This document shows positions 36,907 to 48,838 of a DNA stretch of 64,000 bases, one piece after another; position 1 is the stretch's first letter, and every line of letters starts with the position of its first letter. A model generated the notes under the pieces. The model was not told the origin of the DNA. It ran no database searches and saw only the letters and a list, made by a program, of their open reading frames with translations. The stretch lies in contig JALJEE010000232.1 of the NCBI GenBank assembly GCA_023231475.1, positions 20,114 to 84,113 of the forward strand. The letters run 5' to 3'. The DNA is from Seison nebaliae (taxonomy: Eukaryota; Rotifera; Pararotatoria; Seisonacea; Seisonidae). Made by a program: the position numbers and the translations under genes.

Positions 36907-38560
36907 TCAAGGACAAACAGAATATAATTTTATGTCTAATTTCACCGTTCGTCTACAATTAGCGTTGCGAAAAGCACAATAATTTTGATAAGTATTATTA
37001 TCACTTCCACAAACCGGATCATATGCATTCGAACATTTCCTTTCACATCCAGTCACTAGAATAAATAGAGTATTTCCAAGAAGATAAATTTTAACTTTTT
37101 ATATGACAGTAGCTTAAGGGACGATCTTCCAAATGAGGAATGAGACATTTCATTCTGTTAAATTCACAATGATCTTTATAAATTCTCATATTGGAAGCAC
37201 AAATCGGTTGAGATGGTATACTCTTACAATTTTTCATTTCACAACTTATTTTCTCACAAGTTGCGCAACATTTTCCTCCCATAATTCTTGAAACTTCACC
37301 TGGTCCACATCTAAGAAATTGACAGACAACTTTCATACAGTCCTCCAAACACGATGGACAACAATTTTGTTCATTTGGTGGAAGTGGATGAATACAATGC
37401 ACTTCAGGACAATTATCCAAATCACATTTTTTTCCTTGAGCATTTCGATTTTGATTCACGATATTTTTCATTTTCTTCTCTGCTCTTATTGGAATGTTAA
37501 ATGAAGAATCCGTTTCTGCTGGTTTTGGAGTTTCCTTAATTTTATATTTTACTGTTTCTGATTCTAACACGGGAATATTTTGTATTGTTGACTTTTTCGT
37601 TTCATTATTAGGGCAAAAATGATAATCCATTTGTTTAATTGACGGTTCATCTATTTTTGCGTTTTGAAAGAAACAATCGTTTTCATACCATTTCCCATTT
37701 GATGCACATACCCGATAACCACCTTTGGGACAAACATATTTTTTATGATTTTTTGGTAGACAAATTCCATGACATCTGCCAGGATCGTAATGTAATTCTT
37801 TATCTTCTGAGCATTTCAATACGATAAATCTCTTATGTCGACAATCTTCTAAACAACGCGGACAACAGTTTTGTGCTGTTGGGCGAATTGGATTGGGACA
37901 GAATTGTTCGCGACATTTTGATTTATCACACGAAGTTTTGCAATTATGGAAAGGAGCTTCTTTTAATTCAGGAATATCACATTGCGCATTTTTTAAGAAA
38001 CATCGATTACGGTAGATCAATCCATCCGAACCACAAACTGCGACCAATTTTTGGGGACAATTATCATTTTTACATTTGGCGATACATTCGGCACAACATC
38101 GTCCTGAAGCATACACTTTCACTTGACCAGGACAACTAATTATCGGACAAACAACTTTTCGACAATCTTCGAAGCATTTCGGACAACAATTTGTATCAGT
38201 CATATTAATCGGTTTCTGACAATAGACCGGTGGACATGGAGGTGTTGTACACGGTTTTTCACAGTAATATAAATGATTGTTATATTTTCTACATGTACCC
38301 GAAGAACAAAATATCTGATGAAATTGAAAAATTATTCAAATTGGTAATAACAAACTAACTCGACAAAGATAATTTCTGGTAAATGTTTGAACACATTGTG
38401 GTGTCGAGTACACACAATTTCCTGAAGTACATGGAATATCAATATTAACACATCGTTCAGTTGACTGACAAATGATGGTAGAACAAGGATCGATTTCAGA
38501 TAACTTATGAGGTCGGAAATTTCCCAAAAATATAAAAAAAATGAAACTTATAAACTTCAT
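36907..38560 (-). CDS. Secreted Cys-rich protein with four Kazal-like modules
   Basis: Model exons 38560-38360, 38314-37096 and 37055-36907 with 45-nt and 40-nt introns give 522 aa. An N-terminal signal peptide (MKFISFIFFIFLGNF) is followed by Cys-rich segments with repeated CCPxCxEDCR blocks (VWC-like). Kazal-like modules follow, recognised by VCGSDxxxYxNxC...AxC (for example VAVCGSDGLIYRNRCFLKNA, and the last module DPVCGSDNNTYQNYCAF). The second Kazal-like module reads VCASNGKWYENDCFFQNAKI with Ile where the next Cys should be, so it is degenerate. Kazal domains are serine-protease inhibitors or adhesion modules; the reactive-site residues here give no clear target. It lies 729 bp downstream of, and on the same strand as, the larger Kazal gene, and is evidently its paralogue. 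Confidence 0.75.
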
Positions 38561-39289
38561 GATAATGGCAACGGATATATTTACCCATCTCTTTTTATAA
38601 TTATAATGTTGGCATGAATAACAATGTATGTTCTCATGAATACATCATATGAATTCTTTTTTGTTCTTCTATTTTCACATCATACTGTTCTTTATGTAAA
38701 TCTCTTTTTCTTTTAACTGTTTCCAACTGACCGGAATAATCTAACGACTAATATTTCTCTGACGAAAACGAAAGTTGAGTAAAAGGACAAATGACTGTCT
38801 TATACAATTCATAACATTTACAATTTTGCAATGTAGAAATTGTCAATTGGAATTGGATGGGACAGTTGATTGAAAATGCTGATGATTTGTGGAAAAACTA
38901 TTAAAAACGATTCTTAATCATTTCGTTTCATATAATCCTATTCATATCTAATCACATAAACTGAAAATCAACTCAAAGAATGTTCCTTTTAGTGTGTTCT
39001 AAAATTCTACCGATTCATAGTTAACGATTAAATCATACCGATATGACAATTAATAATATTAAATAAACTGAACAAAATTTTAAAATTCAATTCAAACAAT
39101 TTCAATTCATTTAATTCAATTAAATCACTAACAGATTGTAAAGTAAATGAATTCAATGAGATTATTCTATTATTCTTATTCTATAATTTAGAATTTGAGA
39201 GATAGATATTTTATTTAATGATTGTCAATTTTAATAAAGGGAGTAAAGTTCACATCAAAATAAATAATATATCAATAAATTGATTATGA
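38561..39289. other. Short intergenic spacer between the two Kazal genes
   Basis: 729 bp, AT-rich. It contains the presumed 3' UTR of the upstream (minus-strand) gene and promoter of the downstream one. Both genes have their own signal peptide and stop, which argues for two genes rather than one. Confidence 0.6.
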
Positions 39290-42200
39290 TTAATAACCGA
39301 ATGTAGCGTCGCATTCATGATAGGCGCTAATCTTCAATTTCTTATTATCACATTGAGCATTCTCGAAGGAACAGAAATTGTTATAAGTCACATTATTCGT
39401 ACCACAAATAGGACTGTTGGTTGGTGGGCACTTTCTCTTGCACATGACATCTTCGCATTTTCCATTCTTCAAATATCTTATCGATGCATCTTTACAGGCA
39501 GCTCTGTTTAACATACATCGATTGGAGTAGGTTTTTCCATCTGTTCCACAAACATACTTGATATTCTTTTTACACTTAATGGGACAATTTGCTACATGAA
39601 ATTGACAATTTATGATGAATGAAAAGTAATTCGAACCTTCCTTACATGGAATTTGTATTAAATATCGATTGTAACAATGTGCTATTTGGAAATAACAGTA
39701 ATTATTGTACGTCGTCCCATCATTTCCACATATCTTCATTCCTCCTCGAAGACATTGTTTCTCACATTCTTCATATATAAAAATTAATGAGTTATTAATC
39801 GAACATTAATTAACCATTACGACATTCACCTTCATGTTTCTTTTGAATAATTTCATCTTCACATTGTGCCACTTTCAAGAAACAGTCACTCGAATAAGTT
39901 ACTCCATCAGTTCCACAAACCGGTTTCCAAATTGCTTGGCAGATCGAAGGACATTCTATCCAAATTCAAATGTGAGAAATGTTCGACATGTTATACTAAT
40001 ATCAAACCTTTATGACATCTACCTTGATGAACGATATATAAATAACTATCATCACACATCGCCTTCTTCATGAAACACAAATTACTATAAGTCTTTCCGT
40101 CACTACCACAATACGGTGAGACATGTTGTGTGCAAATTTTGTTGCATTCTGTCAAAATAATTGAGGAAATTATGTACGAAATACAAGAAAACGGTTATGA
40201 CATTTCTTTTCGTGATCTTTTGTTAATTTCGAATTTTCACACATTGCATTCTCCAAATTACACTGATTATGGTACAATTTCCCATCGGAACCACAAATTG
40301 GAAGGTAATTATCATCGCAACGTTTCTCACATTTGCATTTACCATTGTACATGAACTTCAGAGAATTATCGTTACATTTGGCGATGGAAAACGAACACAT
40401 GTTGGAATAAGTTGTGTTATCACTGGCACATACAGGTTTATACTCACGGTTGCAACTTCTATCACAATCTATAATAATATACATTACTCATTGAGGAAAG
40501 ATGTACAATTATTAATTGAAAACTATTATCGACATTTTTCACGCATTCAGGACAACATTTGCCTTTCTTTGTTACTTTTTTGAAACCATTTAAACACCAA
40601 ACAGCAGGACATATCATATCGCATTCTTCCTCTTCATCTAAAACGTGTGTGATTAGAAAATTTTTAAAAATTTGTCCAGTTGGAACATTGAATTAAGCGG
40701 ACCTTTCTTACACCTCTTCATCGGTTTTTTAGTCAGCCAAGGTATGTCACAACGAGCGTTTCGGAAATCACATTCGTTTGAATAAATTTTACCATTTGAT
40801 GCACAAATTGGATGATAGACAGCTGTACAGATACCAGTTTTACACACCTTCTGACATTCTGGGCAACATTTCCCCATTTTCTTTTTCAATTGGTAACCGG
40901 GACCACATCGATATCTTATACATTTCGAAGTGTCACAAGGACCTGTAATTGTTGTATAATGTGTTGTTTGTGTGATTAAAATTAATATTAGTTACCTGAT
41001 ACACAGAACGAATGTGGTTTTTCTCTCAACAATGCATTATCGCATTGGGCGTTAGAAAATTTACATCTGTTTCCATAAAGTTTCCTATCCGATCCGCAAA
41101 TCGGCATATATTCCATAGTGCAAACGGGCGATTTACAGTTATCCTCTTTTACGCATGTCTTACAACAATCGTTTGGATTCTTCTTCTTTAATTGAGAACC
41201 TTTCATACAAAAAGGTAAGGGACATTTCCAGGGTTCGCATAATTCTATTTAATTTTTAAGTTAGATAAATTATCAAGAAATTAAATATTTATTTATTAGG
41301 AAATTAATCATAGGGATTAGAACCGCTACATGCACCTTGCTTCGATATCACAATTTTCTTTCCAGTTTTACAAGCTTCATTTTCTAGGACACAGTTATTT
41401 GGATAAGTTTTCCCATCATTACCACAAACTGGTTTGAAGATCTCCATACACAATCTCATACAAGGCATACCTTCCAATAATAAATTATAAGTATATTTGA
41501 ATGAATGTTAAGAACCTTCACAGAATGACATATCCTTTGACCTCAGTGAAGGATTGTCACATTTTGCATTTTTAAATTGACATCGGTTTCCATATATTTT
41601 CCCGTCTGAACCACAAATCGGCTTATATTCCTTTGTACAAAATAGTGATTTGCAATCATCTTTAACGCAAGTTCTACAACAATCTTGTGGGTTTTCTTTC
41701 TTGAACACATAACCAGGCATACATCTAGGTATAGGACATTTGTCCGGATTACAATCTAAAGAAATAATTTTATTTTCTTTTGAAGTATATTTGAATGAAT
41801 GTTAAGAACCTTCACAGAATGACATATCCCTTGACCTCAGTGAAGGATTGTCACATTTTGCATTATTAAATTGACATTGGTTTCCATATGTTTTCCCATC
41901 TGAACCGCAAATCGGCATATATTCCATTGTACAAACTGGTGATTTGCAATCATCTTTAACGCAAGTTTTACAACAATCTTCGGAATTCTTTTTCTTTAAT
42001 ACATAACCAGCCATGCAGTGAGGTAGAAGACATGCATACGGATCACAGTCTAAAGAAATAATTGGTAATATGATAAATAAACCGTCATGAGACGTATTTG
42101 ATGCTTATCAAAAATTATTCAAACCGCATGCTACTTCCTTGGCTACTGTGATTTCTTTTCCAGTGGTACAAGCTGCGTTATCTAGAAAACATTTGTTCGA

Positions 42201-45200
42201 ATAAGTTTTCCCATCACTACCACAAACAGGGTCGTGGATCGTCGCGCAGAGTCTCATACATAATCGAGGTTCTTTTAATAAAATCGATTAAAATATTTTT
42301 TTAAAATTAAATTCGAGAAATTGAAGAACCTTGACAAAACATCATATCCTTCAGTGTAAGGAAAGGTAATTTACATTGAGCAATCTCAAACAGACATTCA
42401 TTACTATAAATTTCTTTATCCGAACCACATACCGGTTTATTTATTTTAGGACATGGTTTATCACATTTTCTTTTTCTACATGATTGGCAACACTCTCCTG
42501 GTGGATAATAGGGTTCAGCATCAATTTCACACATTGCCGCCACACATCTGACTACTCTACAATCCATAATGCATGTTGGACAACATTGACCATTTGACGG
42601 AGGAATTGGATTTGGGCAAAAAACTTGGGCGCATTTAACAGTGTTACAATTAGTTTCCGTAGATGGACAATAAAATTTCTTTGTCTCATGATACTTCAAA
42701 CAATTGCCCCTACATGAATTCTGGAGGAATAATTCAATTTATAATTATAGAATTTGAAATAAATTAACTGAGCAAATTCTCTTATTTTGAAATAGTTTAA
42801 CACATTTGGCATCCGGTTGTGGACATGGTGCTCGGATGCACATGATAACTTGTTGAATACAACCATAACCAAACGGACAGGATAAAGCGGCACATCCAGG
42901 TGGTAAGGTACTTGTTTCTTCTTTATGATATTGAAAATATTAATTCTTATAGAAGAAAAGAATTAACGGCATTTAGACATAGGTACTTTTTTTAATTTTT
43001 TGTTTTTGCATTTGGCATTTTTGAGGAAACAGCCATTAAAATATATTTTTCCATCATTACCACATACTTCTTTTTTTCGAGGATTACATGATTGCTCACA
43101 AGTTCCACCTTCCATAATTTGTCGGTTAGAAATGAAAATGGGAATTTATTTCAAAATTAATCAAATTCAATTAGACTGAAATGTTAACTGCATGATCCTC
43201 TTCGATCAATCCAAATTCGATTTTTCGTACAACGTCGTAATTGATAGAACATACAATAATTATAATAGTTCTTACCATCTGTACCACAAACAATTTTCTC
43301 CTTCTTCCTCGCACATTTAGCAGCGGCTGCTGAACATGATTCTACACATGTTCCATCATAATACCATATCGTCTTCTTCTTGTCACATTCACGAGCTTGG
43401 TCAAATAGACATCTATTCGAATAAGTTCTATCACTAGCACATACCGGTTTAGCTTCGCGTGTACATTTCTTAGGACAATCGGCATCTATAAAAAAATGTT
43501 ATAATTTTCAATTTAAAATTTGGAAATCTTTTTAACTTGGACAACTTCCCAACGTTAATTCTTTGACATCACATTTGGCATTATCAAACATACATCTGTT
43601 TCCATAAATGTTGCCGTTCGTGTCACATACCGGTCGACGTTCTTTTGTGCACACCTTCTTCTCACATGGAGGACAAGCCATTTTCGTGCACATTAACTTA
43701 CCATTCGAACATGAACATGTGTTGCAATCTACTTTAATCGATCCACCATGAACTATCTCGTTTCCACCTTGTTGGCATGGTTTGTTGCCTAATTAACAAA
43801 TTAACAAATTTTGAAAATTACGAAAATTTCGCCAAACCTTGACATGATCCCAATTTTAAATTTTTATTATCACATTGGGCATTTTCAAAGACACAATTAT
43901 TTGAATATTGTTTACCATTCGTATCACAAACTGGTCGTAAAATTTTTGGACATGGTTTCTTACAAGGTGGACAAGCCATCATTGTACATCTGAGCATACC
44001 ATTAGAACAAGAACATGTATTACAATCAACTTTTGTCGATCCACCATGTGGAACAATTTCATCACCATTTCTGCAGGATTTATTATCTAAAAAAATATAA
44101 AAATGATAAATGTCCAAATTCATCGAACCTCCACATACACCCAGTTTTAAATTTTTGTTGTCACATTGGGCATTTTTAAAGACACATTCATTTGAATATT
44201 GTTTTCCATTCGTATCACAAACAGGATCAAAAACTTGGAAACATCCTGTTTTACATGGTGGGCAAGCCATCAATGTACACGCTGCCATTCCATTCTTACA
44301 AGAACATGTATTACAATCAACTTTCGTTGATTCACCATGAGGTATTTCTTTTCCATCAATTATGCACGATTTTCCTTCTAAATTATTAATAAATATAATA
44401 ATAAATATTAGTAATGAATTTGAATTAAACCACTTTGACAGAACGACATCTGTTTCACTGTCAACGATTTTTGGACACATCTTTTTTGATTGGAAAACAT
44501 ACAACGATTTCCGTAGATTTTTTTATCAGAACCGCAAACTGGTCGGTTAATTTTTGAACATGGTCGAAAACATCCAACTTTGCACGGTCCTTCATTAGCA
44601 AAATCGAGAGAATTATCATCACAATCTTTCTTTTTATATAACATACACAAATTGCCATACGTTTTACCATCCGATCCACAAACCGGTTTCAATTCTCTAG
44701 TGCAAGCAGCATTACAATCTATACAAATAAAAGATTCTTTTCTTTTCAATCAATATTCAAACTTGGACATGAAGGACAACATGATCCATGACGGACGTAA
44801 GGTTGTGCATTATTAGGACAATGAGGCAAAGCACACATTTTCATTGCACATCTTATTTTACCATCAAAACATCCACAACTATTGCAAGGAGTATCTTGAA
44901 AAGACCATTCACCGTAACATTTCGAATTTGCGTTGCACATACCATTCTTCGCTTTCTTTTGTGATTTACAATTCATTTCACATGAGTTTCGGTAAGTGAC
45001 ACCATCTTTCCCACAAACTGCTTTCATCGGAAGTTTGTCACATTTAGAACAAGATTTACCGTCTAAAAATTAAAATTAAAATATGAGAATATAAAATAGA
45101 TGAGGAACTGTTCTTACAGAATGTCATTGACTTTTTTGTCAATGATCGATTTCGACATTGTTTTTGATTGTCAAATAAACAATCGTTATCGTACACTTTA

Positions 45201-45880
45201 CCATCAGAACCACAAACCGGTTTCAGTATTTTAGTACAAGCTTTATCACATTCGTCTCGACATTGGCCATGGTGTTTAAATTCCAATTTTCTATTGTTAC
45301 AATCTCTTTCCTTATATAATAAACATAAATTGTTGTATGTTTTACCATCCGATCCACATACCGGTTTCATTTCTTTGGTACAGACAACTTCACAATGTGG
45401 ACATCCGGGACAACATTGACCTTCTTGGGTATAGGGTATATCCATATTTGGACACTGTGGCCAGTCACAGTGTATCGAATGACAAGTTAATCTGCCACTT
45501 TCACATGCACATTGTGTGCACGGCGTGACTTGATTTCGCCAAACTCCAAAACATGTTTTCGAATCACATTTGCCATCTTTCGCCTTTTTTGTTCCTTTAC
45601 AATCCAACTCGCAACTAGTTCGATAAGTCACATCATCAACTCCACAAACCACCTGAGGTTTTTTAGATGAACATTCATCGATACATAAATCTTTACAAGC
45701 AATTTCTGTGCATTGTGTCAGATCTCCATTGTCACACCTACAGGTATTACAATCCACTTTGACAATTGCATTATGATCATAACGTTTACCGTTGTAGAAA
45801 CATGTATCGAATTCTAATTGGGAATAAGCGAAGACATGCAGCCAGAGAAGACTGAATGGAAATATGAGGAAAATTTTCAT
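39290..45880 (-). CDS. Large secreted protein with about 26 Kazal-like modules plus pacifastin/VWC-like modules
   Basis: 22-exon model, 1819 aa: 45880-45109, 45062-44763, 44718-44431, 44377-44129, 44086-43838, 43788-43537, 43485-43189, 43108-42968, 42920-42769, 42720-42330, 42271-42125, 42049-41810, 41755-41516, 41470-41324, 41244-40996, 40942-40703, 40637-40524, 40468-40193, 40148-40008, 39955-39815, 39768-39637, 39591-39290. It begins with a signal peptide ([20 protein letters not shown]). Kazal-like modules repeat as [14 protein letters not shown]...C. Pacifastin-type motifs VDCNTCxCxNG...C occur in exons 1, 4, 5 and 6, and CCxxC (VWC-like) segments in exons 12-17. Almost all junctions are phase 1, allowing modules to be shuffled without frame loss. 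Likely an extracellular multi-headed protease inhibitor or matrix protein. Exon 8 and 9 borders are the least certain. Confidence 0.75.
41492..41860 (-). repeat. Recent tandem exon duplication inside the Kazal gene
   Basis: Exons 42049-41810 and 41755-41516 are both 240 nt, lie 294 bp apart, and have almost identical 3' halves. The introns after them share their first ~27 bases (starting GTTCTTAACATTCATTC). Intron identity alongside exon identity points to a recent unequal duplication. Exons 42271-42125 and 41470-41324 are likewise both 147 nt and encode sibling modules, suggesting an older duplicated pair unit. Confidence 0.8.
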
Positions 45881-46936
45881 TCTAGATAAGATTGAAAGAA
45901 GGAAATATAGAAGAATTATTGTGCTCCCTTGCTTTTATAAGTTGCTAACTAATAGCTCAATTAATTATAAAATAAAAGGGAATTAATGGATTTTATGTGT
46001 TAATTAACATAAGTTTTATTTAACACCTACGTAATTCATCCATTTAAACTACTTTACCATTAATACAATTGATGGCATAACTTGGTAATTTGTTGATTTC
46101 AGCTCAATATATAGTCAATTATCAACTCCAGTCAATTTTTCAATTTATCTCGATTTTTCTAGTAAAACAAAAGTCTATTAACCAACTGGTTCGATTGAAA
46201 GAGAAAAATCTACTTTTTTCATTTTCTTTATTCGGGTATAGTTTTTATTTCTAATTTTAATTATTTCCTAACTAATTTACAGATTGTTTTAATAGGAAAG
46301 TGAGAAAAAGATCAATCAAATTCATATAAAGAAAGTCCTTCACAAAAGAATTTCATTAAGAAAAACTGGAAATTATTTAATTTCGTTAAAGAAGAGACGA
46401 GTTGTCTAATTCGTGCCAAATTTTTTTCCTAATTAAATTCCCATTGACTATTACCAATTATTTTAACTAGTTCAACAACAACAACAACAACTACTACTAA
46501 ATTTACAGTGAGAATTAATAGTAAATAGGAAATTGATTCGATCCATTAAAATTTTATTTTGAAAAGAAAATGGAAAGACAAAGAATATTTCATTCATTGT
46601 CACCAATTGATAAGGATTGTGATGACTAATTTGATTTTTTGACTAATCCACCAGCTCCCGCAATAAATAACTTTATTAAATTTTGAATAACATATGACTG
46701 ATATTCGTTGACACATAACTGACAAAAGAGAAAATATTATATGAATGATTGAGAGAAGAATTGAAGAACTTTCGCTTGGAATCCCACGAATAAAATATCG
46801 AGATAACTGGCTTCGGTTGGAGCCGGAAATTCCTGATTCAATTCCTCTGTCGTTGGAATTGGTTTCAATTCTTCTCCATTATTCTCTCGAATTGCATTTT
46901 CTTGTTCCTATTTCGAAAGAAATTCGATTAATTATT
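45881..46936. other. Intergenic, no supported gene
   Basis: About 1 kb between the Kazal gene start and the EIF3H stop, both on the minus strand. It contains a short ACAACAACA stretch near 46475. A 68-codon plus-strand frame at 46745 overlaps the EIF3H end and has no domain. Confidence 0.5.
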
Positions 46937-47895
46937 TCAATTGTCAATTAGAGAATTGTTAACGATTCGTTTCAATGTATTCTGCTTTCCTGCCAATTGT
47001 TTCCTTAATTGTCGATAATAATTGAGGAATTTGTTCGTGTCTTGTGACAAGACTTCTAAAGATCCATTAAGAAATTTTGTCAATTGATTCACCATATCAC
47101 TAAAATTAAATTTCAAAATAAATTTTAAAATTAATTTTAAAATAAATTTATGAAACCCATTTGGCAATTTGAGATGTTGATAAGAAGTGAATTTTGGATT
47201 GATCGTTTTCAATTCATGAAGTGCTAACAAATTAAGTGTGGAAGTTCGATAAATGATTGGAATCTCTTTCAATAGATGATCGATATTAACGAAATATTCT
47301 TTCGTTAAACAATCGTTCAATTTTGGGAGACGTGAAGCGGTGGCGGAAGGACGATAAGCCTTCAACCATAAAGTTCCATAACTCGATTTCGTATGATCTA
47401 GAAATGGAATAATGAATCTGGAAGAGAAAGACAATTAGAACCGTAAGTTAAAAGTATTGTCTCTGGTGTATCTCCCATCAAACCAATCATATCATCCAAC
47501 ATTCTTTTATCGACTAATTTACCAAATACGACGGAAATATATCCGCCAACTCTCACATAATCGAAATTGCAATCTTTGAAACATTCCAAATAGTCGTAAA
47601 TGTAATTCTCTTCGTTCGTCTCCGAAATGAGACGAGGGAAACAATGTGTCACTTCCAAATTCTTTCCAACGAGAATTCCTGTCAGAATTCCATCAGCTTC
47701 CATTCCAGTCGGATTCATTTGTTGCTCCTTCAAATGTGATACATAACTGTTGTGGTGAAGGATACGTAACACGACCTATTAATAATCGATTGAAATTAGA
47801 AAAGAAACAATTGAACAAACTGAAGCATCGAGAATGACATTCTCCACTAAATTATCTGTATTTTCAGTTTGTTGCAAATTCGTCGATTCACCCAT
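46937..47895 (-). CDS. EIF3H: Eukaryotic translation initiation factor 3 subunit H
   Basis: MPN-domain (JAMM-fold, non-catalytic) subunit of the eIF3 complex. Four exons (47895-47821, 47775-47442, 47397-47157, 47099-46937) join in frame to 270 aa, using donors GTTTGT, GTTCTA and GTTTCA with introns of 44-57 nt. Family matches: DASVVLRILHHNSY near residue 25, ADGILTGILVGKNLEVTHCF (human [21 protein letters not shown]), and LLTYDHTKSSYGTLWLKAYR, which matches the YDPIKTxxGxLxLKAYR block. That last match needs the acceptor TTTCTAG at 47398, not the nearer CTTCCAG. Human eIF3h is about 352 aa. Here the C-terminal segment after the SLEVLSQDTNKF helix is roughly 80 residues shorter. Confidence 0.9.
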
Positions 47896-48350
47896 GTTGA
47901 TGGTGAGAGTTGTGGTTAATTAAAACGTGTAATTTTGATGTTTGGGAAAGGCCAAACATTTAAATTGATTCCAATTCTCCAATTATTCTCTTTTAATTTT
48001 ATTAGAAATTCTCATTAGAAAAATTATTATATTAATATTTACAAAATAGTATATTTCTTATTAGAATTAATTCAAATTATTTTTTTAATATTTTTTCTAA
48101 TTTATCTCGATGTGAATTTTGATAATAAATAATAATTATTATTATTATAATTAATATTATATAATAATTAATTAGTTTAACCTGTAAATTATTTATTTAT
48201 TCTGCATCAAAAATTGAGCTTTAAATTTAAAATTTCAAAAACATCAAATCTCTCATGTATCTTCATTTAATTTAGAAGTTCTATCAATTTTCCTAATTCA
48301 AATTTGTATCTCGTTCAAATAACAACAGTCGCTACAAAACACGAGTCGAA
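47896..48350. promoter_or_regulatory. Shared divergent promoter region EIF3H / RPL37
   Basis: 455 bp between the start codons of two divergently transcribed translation genes. The middle is extremely AT-rich (TAATAATTATTATTATTATAATTAATATTAT at about 48127-48158). The EIF3H- and RPL37-proximal parts presumably hold both core promoters. No specific factor site is assigned. Confidence 0.45.
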
Positions 48351-48838
48351 ATGGTTGGTAATATTTTTTGAATGTGTTATATGGTGAATCTTTAAAGACT
48401 AAAGGAACAACCAGTTTTGGGAAACGACATACGAAGACACATAGTCTTTGTAAAAGATGTGGTCGATCATCGTACCATTTGCAGAAGAAGCAATGTGCCT
48501 CATGTGGATATCCTCATCGTAAAATCAGAAAATGTTTCATCAAATCTTGACAAGAATCAATATATGTTTATATTCATTTAGATAATTGGAGCGAAAAAGC
48601 AATTCGCAGACATACTACTGGAACTGGACGATTACGTCATTTGAAAGTTGTTCGACGACGTTTTAAGTTCTCAATTTTTTCATAGTCTACTTTACAAATT
48701 TTTCATTTGATACTTTTTCAAAATTTCAGGAAAGGCTTCCTCGATGGACGACAATTGTTCATGAAGAAAGTGTTGTCTAAATTGGCGGAAAAGAAATCGG
48801 ATAATGGAGACGACAAGACAACCGTCCTCAAATTGTAA
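48351..48838 (+). CDS. RPL37: 60S ribosomal protein eL37
   Basis: Zinc-ribbon protein of the large ribosomal subunit. Model exons 48351-48353 (ATG only), 48398-48533, 48582-48666 and 48730-48838 give 110 aa (human 97). It contains [19 protein letters not shown], then the C2C2 pairs CKRCG and CASCGYP, and after splicing [20 protein letters not shown] (human [20 protein letters not shown]). The start codon alone forms the coding part of exon 1, a common arrangement in ribosomal protein genes. The lysine-rich C-terminus is about 12 residues longer than usual. Donors are GTTGGT, GTTTCA and GTTCTC. AATAAA at 48870 is a likely polyadenylation signal. Confidence 0.95.

Noticed and set aside
36907-45880. 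One single Kazal gene across the whole cluster
   Set aside because: Both halves have their own signal peptide, ATG and stop, separated by 729 bp without coding exons.
47406-47442. 24-nt intron in EIF3H ending at CTTCCAG
   Set aside because: Phase does not match; the 44-nt intron ending at TTTCTAG gives the conserved YDxxKxxxGxLxLKAYR block.
48411-48550. 60-aa zinc-ribbon ORF as a separate small gene
   Set aside because: It is exon 2 of eL37; flanking exons restore the conserved protein.
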